DNA of 64,000 bases from Betaproteobacteria bacterium (GCA_021730905.1 JAKFYK010000062.1:1-64000), one strand, 5' to 3'. Positions 43,168 to 52,256 are shown, counted from the stretch's first letter. Notes: generated by a model from the letters alone, not told the origin. Made by a program: numbers and translations.

Positions 43168-44418
43168 CTATTTTTTACGCTGAGGGCCGGCGTAAATCAC
43201 GTCGGCGTCGGCAAGCGATTGTATCTCGGTGCCGCTGAGACCCAGCTCGCCGAGAATTTCCCGATTGTGTTCGCCTAAATGGGGCGCGCGCATACGGATG
43301 GCGCCCGGTGTGCCGGACATTTTTGGAACCACACTGTGCATCGGGACCGCGCCCATTTCGTCGTCGGGATACTCTGCGACAATCTCGCGCGCCAGCACAT
43401 GCGGGTCCTGCACGAATTGCGCGATGTCATAGACGGGGCCGACCGTCACTTCGTGCTTGTCAAAGAACAACATGTTTTCCACCTGCGTCATTTGGGCGAT
43501 GAAGTCACCGACGATGGCGTCGAGTTCAGCGGCATGCTTTACGCGTTCGGCGTTGGTCTTGTAGCGCGGGTTTTCGAGCAGATCCGCGCGGCCGATCACC
43601 CTGAACAAGCGTTCGGTCATTGCTTGCGTCGACGCCGACATGCTGACCCATTTGTCGTCTTTGGTGCGATACACGTTGCGTGGCGCCGCCGTGGTGGAAC
43701 GGCTGCCGGTGCGCTCGCGCAACTTGCCGCCCGCTTTGTAAGCGGCAGCTTGCGGTCCCATGAACGTGAACAGGGGTTCGAGCAGCGGCAAATCAATGAC
43801 CTGCCCCTTCCCGCCGCTGACTTCAACTTGGCGCAGCGCAATCATCACCGCGAAAGCGCCGTAGGTTCCGGCGGTGCAATCGGCGAGCTGGTTAGGCGGC
43901 AGCACCGGTTCGCGGTCGGCAAAACCGTTCAATGCGGCGAAACCGGACATGCCTTCGGCCAGTGTGCCAAAGCCGGGCTTGTGTTTGTACGGGCCGGTCT
44001 GTCCCCAGCCGGTAACACGCACGATTACCAGTTTGGGATTGCGCGCCAACAGCACCTCGGGGCCGAGGCCCATTTTCTCTAACGTGCCGGGACGGAAGTT
44101 TTCGATGAACACCTGCGCGCGCTCCACCAGCCTGAGCAGCAAATCCTTTGCTTCCGGTTTGCGCAGATTCAGGCACACGCTTTTCTTGTTGCGCGCGTAG
44201 ACTTTCCAGTTGGCGGCGATGCCGCCGACCAGCCAGTCGCGCAGCGCGTCGCCTTCGGGCGTTTCGATTTTGATTACTTCCGCGCCGAAGTCCGCCAGCA
44301 GCAGACTGACCATGTTGCCGGCGACCACGCGCGACAGGTCGAGCACGCGCACGCCATCGAGCGGACATTTTGCGTCGGGCGCGAATTGCTTTTGCGGCAG
44401 TCCTGGCAGATCGATCAC
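43168..44418 (-). CDS. CaiB/BaiF-type (class III) CoA transferase
   Basis: 416 residues. GVRVLDLSRVVAGNMVSLLLADFGAEVIKIETP, then WKVYARNKKSVCLNLRKPEAKDLL, and NQLADCTAGTYGAFAVMIAL (the family Asp region) identify it. It lies between receptor 6 (7-bp gap) and the CitE-type lyase, so uptake, CoA activation and cleavage appear to be encoded together. A second, different class III transferase is at 26540-27748. Confidence 0.92.
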   Translation of the reverse strand: MIDLPGLPQKQFAPDAKCPLDGVRVLDLSRVVAGNMVSLLLADFGAEVIKIETPEGDALRDWLVGGIAANWKVYARNKKSVCLNLRKPEAKDLLLRLVERAQVFIENFRPGTLEKMGLGPEVLLARNPKLVIVRVTGWGQTGPYKHKPGFGTLAEGMSGFAALNGFADREPVLPPNQLADCTAGTYGAFAVMIALRQVEVSGGKGQVIDLPLLEPLFTFMGPQAAAYKAGGKLRERTGSRSTTAAPRNVYRTKDDKWVSMSASTQAMTERLFRVIGRADLLENPRYKTNAERVKHAAELDAIVGDFIAQMTQVENMLFFDKHEVTVGPVYDIAQFVQDPHVLAREIVAEYPDDEMGAVPMHSVVPKMSGTPGAIRMRAPHLGEHNREILGELGLSGTEIQSLADADVIYAGPQRKK

Positions 44419-44425
44419 GCAGCGA

Positions 44426-45412
44426 TTACTCCGGCTGGATGTTCGCCTCGCGCGCGACTTGTCGCCAGCGCGTGATTTCGTTTGATACGAATTTTGTCAG
44501 TTGCTCGCGCGACATCACGGTAGGCTCCGCGCCTTCGGCCGCGAAGCGCCGCTTCAGATCGGGCGATTGCAGTGCCTTGGTGAGTTCAGTGGCAAGGCGG
44601 TTGACGATATCGGCAGGCGTTTTTGCCGGTGCGGCAATGCCCCACCAGAACTCCGCTGCGTACCCCGGCACGCCCGATTCGGCGATGGTCGGCATCTCGG
44701 GCATGAATGACGAACGCTTTTCGCTGCCCACGGCCAATGCCTTCAATCGTCCGGCCTGTACCTGCGTCATCGCCGACGGCAGGCTGGTCATCACCAGTTG
44801 CGTGTGGCCGCCCATCAAATCGGTAAGTGCCGGCGCCACGCCTTTATACGGCACATGCACAATGTTGATGCCAGCCATTTTGCGAAACAGTTCGCTGGCG
44901 AGGTGGTTGTGCCCGCCGGTGCCGGTGGAGCCGTAGTTGATCTGTCCCGGCCGTGCTTTGGCGAGCGCTACCAGGTCCTTGATGTTCTTCACCGGCAGTG
45001 AAGGGTGCACCACCGCCAGCAGCGGGCCGCGTGCCATCATGCCGATGTAGATGAAATCGTTCATGGTGTCGTAGGGCATTTTGCTGCGCATTGCCGCGTT
45101 GGCGACAAACGACGCCTGCACATTGACGATGCTGTAGCCATCCGGCGGCGACTTCGCAACGTTGTCCGCGCCGATCATGCCGCCCGCGCCTGCGCGATTG
45201 TCGATAACCACCGGCTGACCGAGACCGGGACTCATCGCCTGCGCAGTAATGCGCGACAACACATCGTTGCTGCCGCCAGGCGGATACGGCACTACAAAGC
45301 GTATGGCTTTGGCGGGATACGCTTGCCCTGGGCCTGTCGAAGCGGGTTGTGCCCACGCTGCCGGGCAACAACAGATCATAAAAAATAAATACTTCAATGA
45401 TATTTTTGTCAT
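44426..45412 (-). CDS. TTT-family (Bug) periplasmic solute receptor 6
   Basis: 328 residues from the ATG at 45412 (MTKISLKYLFFMICCC); a longer frame to 45448 exists. The signal peptide ends AAWAQ. It is followed by PASTGPGQ, encoded by a CTTCGACAGGC-type repeat, before AYPAKAIRFVVPYPPGGSND. IDNRAGAGGMIGAD, PPDGYSIV, HVPYKGVAPALTD and FWWGIAAPAKTP follow. First gene of the unit with CoA transferase and lyase. Its first codons contain a degenerate copy of the dispersed 16-mer. Confidence 0.92.
   Translation of the reverse strand: MTKISLKYLFFMICCCPAAWAQPASTGPGQAYPAKAIRFVVPYPPGGSNDVLSRITAQAMSPGLGQPVVIDNRAGAGGMIGADNVAKSPPDGYSIVNVQASFVANAAMRSKMPYDTMNDFIYIGMMARGPLLAVVHPSLPVKNIKDLVALAKARPGQINYGSTGTGGHNHLASELFRKMAGINIVHVPYKGVAPALTDLMGGHTQLVMTSLPSAMTQVQAGRLKALAVGSEKRSSFMPEMPTIAESGVPGYAAEFWWGIAAPAKTPADIVNRLATELTKALQSPDLKRRFAAEGAEPTVMSREQLTKFVSNEITRWRQVAREANIQPE
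45326..45346 (-). repeat. CTTCGACAGGC-type repeat inside receptor 6
   Basis: On the minus strand CCCGCTTCGACAGGCCCAGG followed by G. It encodes PASTGPGQ at the signal-peptide/mature boundary and is the same kind of repeat as at 6331-6356 and 48977-49002. Confidence 0.75.
45381..45396 (+). repeat. Degenerate dispersed 16-mer, copy F (A-rich strand on +)
   Basis: AAAAATAAATACTTCA, three mismatches. It forms codons 6-11 of receptor 6. The bases to its right (TGATATTTTTGTCATG) resemble the right flanks of copies E and G. Confidence 0.45.
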
Positions 45413-45524
45413 GAGAGGCGATGATGCGGGAGTACGACGCACAGCCATGGGTTCGACTGTTGCGCGAACCTCGGCGGCAGCCCTGTGTCCAGCGCGACAC
45501 GTATGGGCGTGCGCGCTGGCGTGC

Positions 45525-46316
45525 TTACATCCCGTTACTGAGTTGCTTTTCGATCAAGCGGGCTTCGTTCTTGAGCAGCGTGGCGATTTCAATTACGCGC
45601 TTTTCCGTCATGCGGCTGGAGATGGTGGATACTGACAGTGCGGCAAACGCGATGCCGGAATGATTGCGTATGGCATGGCCTACGGAGCGTACGCCGGCCA
45701 GCGTCGGCGCTTCGCGCATCGAGTAACCGAGCTTTTGCGCCTTGCGCGCCTGCGTCAGCAGGGTCGCGCCGGAAACGCCGTATTCCTCGTAGCGCGACTG
45801 GTTGTTGGCGATCGCGGCCTGAATCTCGTCGTCGGGCAGTGCCGCAACGATGGCAAGGCTGCCGGTACCCACGCCGAGCGGGCGGCGCATGCCGATGTCG
45901 AGCGTGAACGTCTTGATCGGGAAAGTGCCTTCGTGGCGGTCGATGCACACGGCGTCAAGCCCGCTGCGCTGCGTGAGGAACACTGTGTCGCCGGTGGCTT
46001 CGGCGATGCGCACCATGCCGGGGTGGGATATTTCGCGCAGGTTGAAGCGCGGTGCGGCGGTGAGGCCCAGTTCGAAGGCCATCGAACCCAGATAATAACG
46101 ATGGGAGTCGGCATCCTGCTGCACCATGCCTTCGTGCGCGAGGCATTTCAGCATGCGATGCACGGTGGGTCGTTGCAGGCTGGTGCGCGTGGCGAGATCC
46201 AGCAGGCGCGATCCCGTGCGGTTGTGGGCGGCGATTTCGCGCAGCAACAGCAGCGCGCGTTCTATACTCTGGGTGCCGGTGAGCCGGCCTGGTTCGTCGG
46301 AAGATTTTCTGGGCAT
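45525..46316 (-). CDS. IclR-family transcriptional regulator
   Basis: 263 residues. The N-terminal winged HTH (SRLLDLATRTSLQRPTVHRMLKCLAHEGM, about residues 36-64) is followed by the IclR ligand-binding domain (GDTVFLTQRSGLDAVCIDRHEG, then GVRSVGHAIRN). It is divergent from the prpB-like gene across a 200-bp gap with a clear dyad, so it probably controls that catabolic run in response to its substrate. Confidence 0.93.
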   Translation of the reverse strand: MPRKSSDEPGRLTGTQSIERALLLLREIAAHNRTGSRLLDLATRTSLQRPTVHRMLKCLAHEGMVQQDADSHRYYLGSMAFELGLTAAPRFNLREISHPGMVRIAEATGDTVFLTQRSGLDAVCIDRHEGTFPIKTFTLDIGMRRPLGVGTGSLAIVAALPDDEIQAAIANNQSRYEEYGVSGATLLTQARKAQKLGYSMREAPTLAGVRSVGHAIRNHSGIAFAALSVSTISSRMTEKRVIEIATLLKNEARLIEKQLSNGM

Positions 46317-46361
46317 GATGATTGTGGAGATCCGTAGTAGTCCGAATAGTGATTGCTGATC

Positions 46362-46386
46362 GTGGAGTCCACTATTATAACTCCAC
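46362..46386. promoter_or_regulatory. Candidate IclR-family operator
   Basis: GTGGAGT (46362-46368), 11 bases, ACTCCAC (46380-46386): a perfect 7-bp inverted repeat. The spacer is A/T-rich (TATTATA) and may be part of a promoter. It lies between the divergent regulator and PrpB-like genes. Confidence 0.6.
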
Positions 46387-46516
46387 TTGCAAGAAATAGG
46401 CTATTAGGCTAGTTTCCGTCTATAACCTGGTTTAAATACAGTCCATTAAGTCCGTCAACTGGACAATCTTTCTCTAACGGAAAAACTGTTTTTCCGGCCA
46501 CTTCTGGAGTATTGAC

Positions 46517-47431
46517 ATGACTGATCTTTCCACCGGTAAGCCCACCCAACTCACCTCGGCGGGGGCGCGCTTTCGCGCCGCGGTCGCGGCCGAGAAGCCG
46601 CTGCAAATCGCCGGAGCTATCAATGCCTATGCCGCGCGCATGGCCAAACGCAGCGGTTTCAAGGCGATTTATCTTTCCGGCGGCGGTGTTGCGGCAGGTT
46701 CGCTGGGATTGCCCGATCTGGGCATCAGCACGTTGGATGACGTGCTGATTGACATTCGGCGCATTACCGATGTGTGTTCATTGCCTTTGCTGGTGGACGT
46801 GGATACCGGTTGGGGCGGCGCCTTCAATATTGCGCGCACGGTGAAATCCTTAATCAAGTTTGGCGCCGGCGCGATGCACATCGAAGACCAGGTGCAGCAA
46901 AAACGCTGCGGGCACCGTCCGAACAAGGAAATCGTCAGCAAGGATGAAATGGTCGATCGTATCAAGGCGGCGGTGGATGCCAAGACCGACAGCAATTTCG
47001 TGGTGATGGCGCGCACCGATTCGCTCGCGGTGGAAGGCTTGCAGGCGGCGATTGATCGCGCGTGCGCGTGCGTGGAAGCTGGCGCGGACATGATTTTCCC
47101 CGAAGCGATTACCGAATTGACCATGTACAAACAATTTGCTGATGCGGTGAAAGTGCCTATCCTCGCCAACATCACCGAGTTCGGCAAAACGCCACTGTTT
47201 TCGACGCAGGAGCTGGCCAGCGCCAACGTGGCGATGGCGCTGTATCCGTTATCCGGCTGGCGCGCGGCGAATGCTGCAACACTGAAGGTCTATCAAGCCT
47301 TGCGCAAGGATGGCCATCAGAAAAACGTTGTTGATCTGATGCAGACCCGCGACGATCTATACGATTATCTTGACTACCATGCGTTTGAAGGCAAGCTTGA
47401 CACGCTGTTTGCGCAAGGCAAGAAGAAGTAG
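46517..47431 (+). CDS. Methylisocitrate lyase/PEP-mutase superfamily lyase (PrpB-like)
   Basis: 304 residues. [46 protein letters not shown] (catalytic C131 in the KRCGH motif) and MARTDS mark a lyase of the isocitrate/methylisocitrate lyase family. Such enzymes split (methyl)isocitrate or 2,3-dimethylmalate into a 2-oxo acid and a smaller acid. The Cys in K(K/R)CGH argues for a lyase, not a mutase. It resembles PrpB most, but prpC is absent and an aconitase-like pair is present, so the exact substrate is open. First gene of the run under IclR. Confidence 0.88.
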   Translation: MTDLSTGKPTQLTSAGARFRAAVAAEKPLQIAGAINAYAARMAKRSGFKAIYLSGGGVAAGSLGLPDLGISTLDDVLIDIRRITDVCSLPLLVDVDTGWGGAFNIARTVKSLIKFGAGAMHIEDQVQQKRCGHRPNKEIVSKDEMVDRIKAAVDAKTDSNFVVMARTDSLAVEGLQAAIDRACACVEAGADMIFPEAITELTMYKQFADAVKVPILANITEFGKTPLFSTQELASANVAMALYPLSGWRAANAATLKVYQALRKDGHQKNVVDLMQTRDDLYDYLDYHAFEGKLDTLFAQGKKK

Positions 47432-47481
47432 CGTGCCGGCGCGCGAACGCAACCGTCGGGCAAATTGATGCAGAGTCTGCC

Positions 47482-48915
47482 GTGGATGTAGCGACCCGCC
47501 CCAGCGCTGATCCGATGGTTGATGATGTCCAGCATCAACTGGCGTGTTATGCATCGGATTTTTCCTGTGGCGTCGTCCCTGCGGCCACTCTGCATGAGAC
47601 GACCGTGCGCGTCATCGATACCCTGGGCGCGCTGGTTGGTGGCTTTGACGACGAGCCGTGCCGCATGGCGCGTGCGCTGGCGATGGATTTGCCTGTTGCT
47701 GGCGGCGCAACGGTTGTCGGCACGCCGCTGCGTACCAGCATGGATGTTGCTGCATTCGTCAACGGTACGACGGCACGTTCTGCCGAGATCAATGATGTCT
47801 ATCACCACCCGGGCAGCAAGAACGGGCACCCCAGCGATGTCATTGCGCCGTTGCTGGCGGTAGCCGAACACGCTCAAGCCAGCGGACGCGACTTTTTGAC
47901 AAGCGTGGTTCTTGCCTATGAAATTTACCTGCGCTTTGCGGACACTTTTCACAACCGTGCATTTGACGCCGCCAATTTTTGCAGCATCAGCGTGGCGATA
48001 GCGGCGGCGAAATTGCTGGGTCTGAACGAGGCGCAGATTGCGCAGGCGATTTCCATCGTGGTGGTGCCCAACAATGCGCTGAACCAGACGCGCACCGGCC
48101 ATCTGACCATGTGGAAATCGGTTGCCGCCGGTCAGGCAGGACGCGCGGGGGTATTTGCCGCCCTGCTTGCGGGGAAAGGCATGCGCGGCGCACAGTTGCC
48201 GTTCACCGGCCGGCACGGTTGGTGCAATCATGTGGCGGGCAAGCCGTTTGCGCTGGGGATCATGGGCGGCAATGGCATACCATTCAAAATTCATGACTCC
48301 ACGATCAAGCCGCGCATGGCGTGTTTGCATACGCTGGCGCCGATACTGGCGTCCGAAAAAGCAGCTGCGCAATTGCAGGGTAGAACCGGCAGCGTCGAGC
48401 GCATCACTGTCGAGGTCTACAAAGCCAGCGAAAGAGCGGTGGCGGGCATTGAAAAATCGGGCGGCGCAGTGGATCATCACTGGAACCCGGATTCGCGCGA
48501 AACTGCTGATCACAGTATTCCCTACTGCGTGGCGGCGACGCTGCTCGATGGCAGCATAACCCCACGGTCGTTTGATGATGCACATCTAAATAATCCGAAT
48601 TTACGAAATCTGCTGATGAAAACCGAGTTGGTCGAAAACCAGGATTTCACCGCCGCCTATGAAAAACTGCCAGTGCAGTATCGCGCACGTGTCACCGTGC
48701 GGCTGAAAGGCGGCGAAGCACCGGTTGGCGAAACCGGCGGGGAGTATGGTGACTTGTCCGATGCCAAAAGCGACGAGGATATCGCGAAAAAATTTCGCTA
48801 TTTCACGGAACCGGTTTTTGGCGCGCAACGCGTCACCACGATGCTGGATCGCTTGTGGAAAATCGGCGGCGAAAAAGATGTTTCGGCGATTCCACCATTG
48901 TTTGTGATCGGCTGA
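47482..48915 (+). CDS. MmgE/PrpD-family protein
   Basis: 477 residues from GTG 47482; ATG 47515 is an alternative. DTLGALVGGFDDEPCRMARAL, NGTTARSAEINDVYHHPGSKNGHPSDVIAPLLA and DAAKLLGLN-like helices are typical of the PrpD/CAD fold. Members dehydrate 2-methylcitrate or decarboxylate cis-aconitate, and many are uncharacterised. Its place between a PrpB-like lyase and a tricarboxylate receptor suggests action on a branched tricarboxylic acid. Confidence 0.88.
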   Translation: MDVATRPSADPMVDDVQHQLACYASDFSCGVVPAATLHETTVRVIDTLGALVGGFDDEPCRMARALAMDLPVAGGATVVGTPLRTSMDVAAFVNGTTARSAEINDVYHHPGSKNGHPSDVIAPLLAVAEHAQASGRDFLTSVVLAYEIYLRFADTFHNRAFDAANFCSISVAIAAAKLLGLNEAQIAQAISIVVVPNNALNQTRTGHLTMWKSVAAGQAGRAGVFAALLAGKGMRGAQLPFTGRHGWCNHVAGKPFALGIMGGNGIPFKIHDSTIKPRMACLHTLAPILASEKAAAQLQGRTGSVERITVEVYKASERAVAGIEKSGGAVDHHWNPDSRETADHSIPYCVAATLLDGSITPRSFDDAHLNNPNLRNLLMKTELVENQDFTAAYEKLPVQYRARVTVRLKGGEAPVGETGGEYGDLSDAKSDEDIAKKFRYFTEPVFGAQRVTTMLDRLWKIGGEKDVSAIPPLFVIG

Positions 48916-48919
48916 GCCG

Positions 48920-49903
48920 ATGAGATCTGCGTTTATTATCTGCCTGTGTCTGGTTGCGTTTAACGGCATGGCACAGCCCGCTTCGACAGGCTCAGGACAG
49001 GCGTATCCGGCCAAGCCCGTGCGCATCATCATCGGCTATGTGCCCGGCGGCGCGGCTGATTTTACCGCACGCCTGATCGCGCAACGGTTGCAACTGCCGC
49101 AGCAATTGGCGCAACCGGTGATCGTCGAGAGCCGGCCGGGTGCCGGCAGCACTTTGGCAATACATCGCGTGGCCACCTCGCCGGCAGACGGCTATACGCT
49201 GTTGCTGATTTCAGAGGGCGGGCTGGTGCAGACGGCGCGCGGCGCGAAGCTGCCGTACGAGCTGGAGCGCGATTTGAGTCCGATTTCTTTTATAGCCGTC
49301 GGGCCGCAAGGGCTGGTAGTGCATCCCACGGTGCCTGCGCGCAACGTCAAGGAGCTGATCGCGCTGGCCCGCCAGAACCCCGGCAAAATGAGCTTTGGTT
49401 CTTCCGGCAACGGCAGCGCGCAGCATCTGGCGGGCGAACTCTTCAACCTGATGGCGAATACACGCATTGTGCATGTGCCGTTCAAAGGCGGCGCGCAAAG
49501 CTCGGTGGCAACGGCGGGCGGCGAAATCGAAATGACTTTTGCCACGATACCCTCGGCATCGCCGTTCATCGGCAGTGGCAAACTGCGGCTGCTGGCGATT
49601 ACGCTGCCGCAGCGCGTTTCGTTTTTGCCGCAGATCCCCACCTTGAATGAGGCCGGTTTGCCCGGCTATGAGTATACGGCGTGGTATGGCGTGATGGCGC
49701 CCGCGGGAACGCCGCCGGAGATCATCGCGCGGCTGAACGACGCAATAGCCAAAGTGGTCAACACGGCCGACATGAAGGAGTTGTTCAACAAGGGCGGCCT
49801 GGAGCCGCAGACCAATACGCCGCAGCAGTTTTCCGTGTTCGTGAAGAATCAACTGGAAAAATCCCGCAAGCTCGCGAAACTGGCGGGCATTTCATCTGAA
49901 TAG
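48920..49903 (+). CDS. TTT-family (Bug) periplasmic solute receptor 7
   Basis: 327 residues. The signal peptide (FIICLCLVAFNGMAQ) is followed by PASTGSGQ, encoded by a CTTCGACAGGCTCAGG repeat, before AYPAKPVRIIIGYVPGGAADFTAR. VESRPGAGSTLAI, PADGYTLL, HVPFKGGAQSSVA and AWYGVMAPAGTP follow. It starts four bases after the PrpD-family stop, in the same transcript. It shares the inserted PASTG(S/P)GQ element with receptor 6. Confidence 0.93.
   Translation: MRSAFIICLCLVAFNGMAQPASTGSGQAYPAKPVRIIIGYVPGGAADFTARLIAQRLQLPQQLAQPVIVESRPGAGSTLAIHRVATSPADGYTLLLISEGGLVQTARGAKLPYELERDLSPISFIAVGPQGLVVHPTVPARNVKELIALARQNPGKMSFGSSGNGSAQHLAGELFNLMANTRIVHVPFKGGAQSSVATAGGEIEMTFATIPSASPFIGSGKLRLLAITLPQRVSFLPQIPTLNEAGLPGYEYTAWYGVMAPAGTPPEIIARLNDAIAKVVNTADMKELFNKGGLEPQTNTPQQFSVFVKNQLEKSRKLAKLAGISSE
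48977..49002 (+). repeat. CTTCGACAGGCTCAGG repeat inside receptor 7
   Basis: CCCGCTTCGACAGGCTCAGG followed by ACAGGC, in frame, encoding PASTGSGQ right after the signal-peptide cleavage site. Confidence 0.78.
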
Positions 49904-49961
49904 CGCTCGAACAGAAATATAGCAGCCATGGTTGGCCGCGCTCTGCACGCAAGGAGAAAAT

Positions 49962-50924
49962 ATGCCCGATCTGCCGAAATCGATACGCATCAACGAAGAA
50001 GGGCCGCGCGAGGGATTCCAGATTGAATCGGGTTCGATACCGACGATCCGTAAAGTAGAGTTGATCGACGCCTTGTCTGAAACCGGCCTGCATCATATGC
50101 AGATTGTCTCGTTCGTCAATCCCAAGCGCGTACCGGGACAAGCCGACGCAGAAGAAGTCGCACGTACCATCCGGAAAAAGCCGGGCGTGGATTACACGGC
50201 AGTGTGGCTCAATGAAAAAGGACTGGAGCGCGCTATCGCGACCGGCGGGTTGACGATTGAGGGCCGCATTTCGATGTGTGCCTCGGAAGGGTTTCTCAAG
50301 CGCAACAACAATAAATCGTTCGATGAACAGATAGCCTATAACCATCGCGCGATCGCCATGTATAAGGCGCACGGCATACCGGTGGTGCGCGGCTCCATCA
50401 TGGCGGCGTTCGGTTGCAATTTCGAGGGCGATATCGATCCCGCGAAAGTGGTCGCCATTGTCGGGCAAATATTCGACATGGCCGCCGAGCACGATCTTGA
50501 TTTTGATGTGATCGGCCTGTCGGACACCATGGCGTGGGCGACGCCGGTATCAATTCAGCGCGTCGTCGGCGCGGTGCGCGACAAATATCCCGATGCGCGC
50601 ATCAGCTTGCATTTGCACGACACGCGCGGCATGGCCATAGCCAATGCAATAACGGGCTTGCAAATGGGCGTGGATATGTATGATGCGTCGGTGGCCGGCT
50701 TGGGCGGCTGCCCGTTCGCGGGGCACAAGGGCGCGGCAGGCAATGTGTGCACCGAAGACCTGGTGTTCATGTGCGATGAAATGGGCATAGCCACCGGTGT
50801 AGACCTGGAACGGCTGACCGAATGCGCGCGCCTGGCGGAAGATATCGTGGGCCACCCGCTGCCGGGATCAGTGATGAAGGGCGGCAGCCTGCGGCGCTTG
50901 CGTAATGCCGTGGCAGCTATATAA
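49962..50924 (+). CDS. Hydroxymethylglutaryl-CoA lyase-like protein
   Basis: 320 residues from ATG 49962, chosen for AAGGAG upstream. DRE-TIM metallolyase: INEEGPREGFQIE at the strand-1 site (GPREG in place of PRDGLQ), LHLHDTRGMA (metal-binding HxH) and SVAGLGGCPFAGHKGAAGNVCTED (catalytic Cys loop). Such lyases cleave HMG-CoA or related 3-hydroxy-3-methyl acyl-CoAs to acetyl-CoA and a 2-oxo acid-like product. The altered N-terminal motif hints at a different substrate. It lies just before the aconitase-like pair. Confidence 0.85.
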   Translation: MPDLPKSIRINEEGPREGFQIESGSIPTIRKVELIDALSETGLHHMQIVSFVNPKRVPGQADAEEVARTIRKKPGVDYTAVWLNEKGLERAIATGGLTIEGRISMCASEGFLKRNNNKSFDEQIAYNHRAIAMYKAHGIPVVRGSIMAAFGCNFEGDIDPAKVVAIVGQIFDMAAEHDLDFDVIGLSDTMAWATPVSIQRVVGAVRDKYPDARISLHLHDTRGMAIANAITGLQMGVDMYDASVAGLGGCPFAGHKGAAGNVCTEDLVFMCDEMGIATGVDLERLTECARLAEDIVGHPLPGSVMKGGSLRRLRNAVAAI

Positions 50925-50936
50925 CCATTTGTTTTT
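50921..50936 (-). repeat. Dispersed A/T-rich 16-mer, copy G (A-rich strand on -)
   Basis: AAAAACAAATGGTTAT on the minus strand, two mismatches, preceded by CAAT. It includes the TAA stop of the HMG-CoA-lyase-like gene (50922-50924) and ends 15 bp before the aconitase-like start. Confidence 0.8.
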
Positions 50937-50951
50937 ATTGAGAATATTGTC

Positions 50952-52214
50952 ATGGGCATGACGATGACCGAAAAGATGCTGGCGCGCCGAAGTACCACGG
51001 GTGGCCAGAACGTCGTGCGTCCCGGCGATCTCGTTACGGTGCATGTGGATACCGTGATCTTTGTCGATACCAATTTCGTCGCGAGCCGCTGGCGTGACCT
51101 GAATCGTATCGACAACCCGGATCGCATCATCGTCGTACTCGATCACCGCGTGCCCGCCGCGACACCGCGCTGCGCGGCCATGCATAAAACCGCGCGCGAA
51201 TTCGTCAAGCAATTCGACATCAAGCGCTTTCACGATGTCGGCTACACACAAGGCATCAGCCATCAACTGGTGGCAGATCACGCCTACGCGCTGCCCGGCA
51301 GCATCACGCTGTGCAGCGATTCGCATACCGGCAGCGCGGGCGTGTTTAATTGCCTCGCACGCGGCGTCGGCTCGCCGGATGTGGTGTACGCGACCGCCAA
51401 GGGCGAAACCTGGTTCTGCGTCGGCGAAACGGTGCGTTATGAACTCGAAGGCATGCTGCCGCCCGCCGTCACCATGAAAGACGCGTTTTTGCAGATCGCC
51501 GGACAGTATGGCGAACACACCAATCAGAACGTCGAGTACGGCGGATCGGGCGTTGCAGGCTTGAGCATCAGCGCGCGCAAGACATTGACCACGATGTCCA
51601 CGGAATTGTCGGCGGAGTTCGCGGTGTTCGAGCCCGACCAGACGATGATCGACTGGCTGCGCGCGCGTACGGATGCGCCATTTGAATGCGTCATGCCGGA
51701 TGCCGACGCGCAGTACGCCGCAGTGCGCAAGGTTAATCTGGCAACCCTGGAGCCGCTGGTGGCGTTTCCCGACAGCATGGTGCGCAATTCTCAGCCGGTT
51801 GCAGCGGCGGCGGGTACCACTATCGATCAGGCCTTCGTCGGTTCCTGTGCCAACGGTACGCTCGAGGATTTTGAACTGGTGGCGGCCGTACTCAACGGCC
51901 GGCGCGTGCATGCGGGCGTGCGTTTCGTGGTGACGCCCGGTTCGCAGACCGTCTATCGCGAAGCGAACCGGCGCGGCTATATCGCGACGATCACCGAAGC
52001 GGGTGCGGTCGTGACCAACGCAACCTGCGGCGCGTGCTGCGGCGGGCACATGGGGGTGCTGGGTGCGGGCGAGACCTGCATTACCGCGTCCACGCGTAAT
52101 TTCAAGGGACGCATGGGCGATCCATCGGCGCACATCTACATGGGTTCGCCCGCGACGGTGGCTGCTTCGGCGATCAAGGGTGTGATTGCCGATCCGCGCG
52201 AATTTCTAAACTGA
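50952..52214 (+). CDS. Aconitase-superfamily large subunit (LeuC/dimethylmaleate-hydratase-like)
   Basis: 420 residues. The iron-sulfur ligands appear in FVGSCANGTLED and NATCGACCGGHMG, with SDSHTGSAGVFNCLARGVGS and VDTNFVASRWRD as further substrate- and cluster-region marks. With the next gene it forms a two-subunit (de)hydratase as in isopropylmalate isomerase, homoaconitase or dimethylmaleate hydratase. No leucine genes are nearby and the neighbours are acid-breakdown genes, so a catabolic substrate (cis-aconitate or an alkylated maleate) is more likely than isopropylmalate. Confidence 0.9.
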   Translation: MGMTMTEKMLARRSTTGGQNVVRPGDLVTVHVDTVIFVDTNFVASRWRDLNRIDNPDRIIVVLDHRVPAATPRCAAMHKTAREFVKQFDIKRFHDVGYTQGISHQLVADHAYALPGSITLCSDSHTGSAGVFNCLARGVGSPDVVYATAKGETWFCVGETVRYELEGMLPPAVTMKDAFLQIAGQYGEHTNQNVEYGGSGVAGLSISARKTLTTMSTELSAEFAVFEPDQTMIDWLRARTDAPFECVMPDADAQYAAVRKVNLATLEPLVAFPDSMVRNSQPVAAAAGTTIDQAFVGSCANGTLEDFELVAAVLNGRRVHAGVRFVVTPGSQTVYREANRRGYIATITEAGAVVTNATCGACCGGHMGVLGAGETCITASTRNFKGRMGDPSAHIYMGSPATVAASAIKGVIADPREFLN

Positions 52215-52256
52215 GTTTCTGAACTGAGTCTGCTGAGTTCTTGCGCTGAACCCGAC

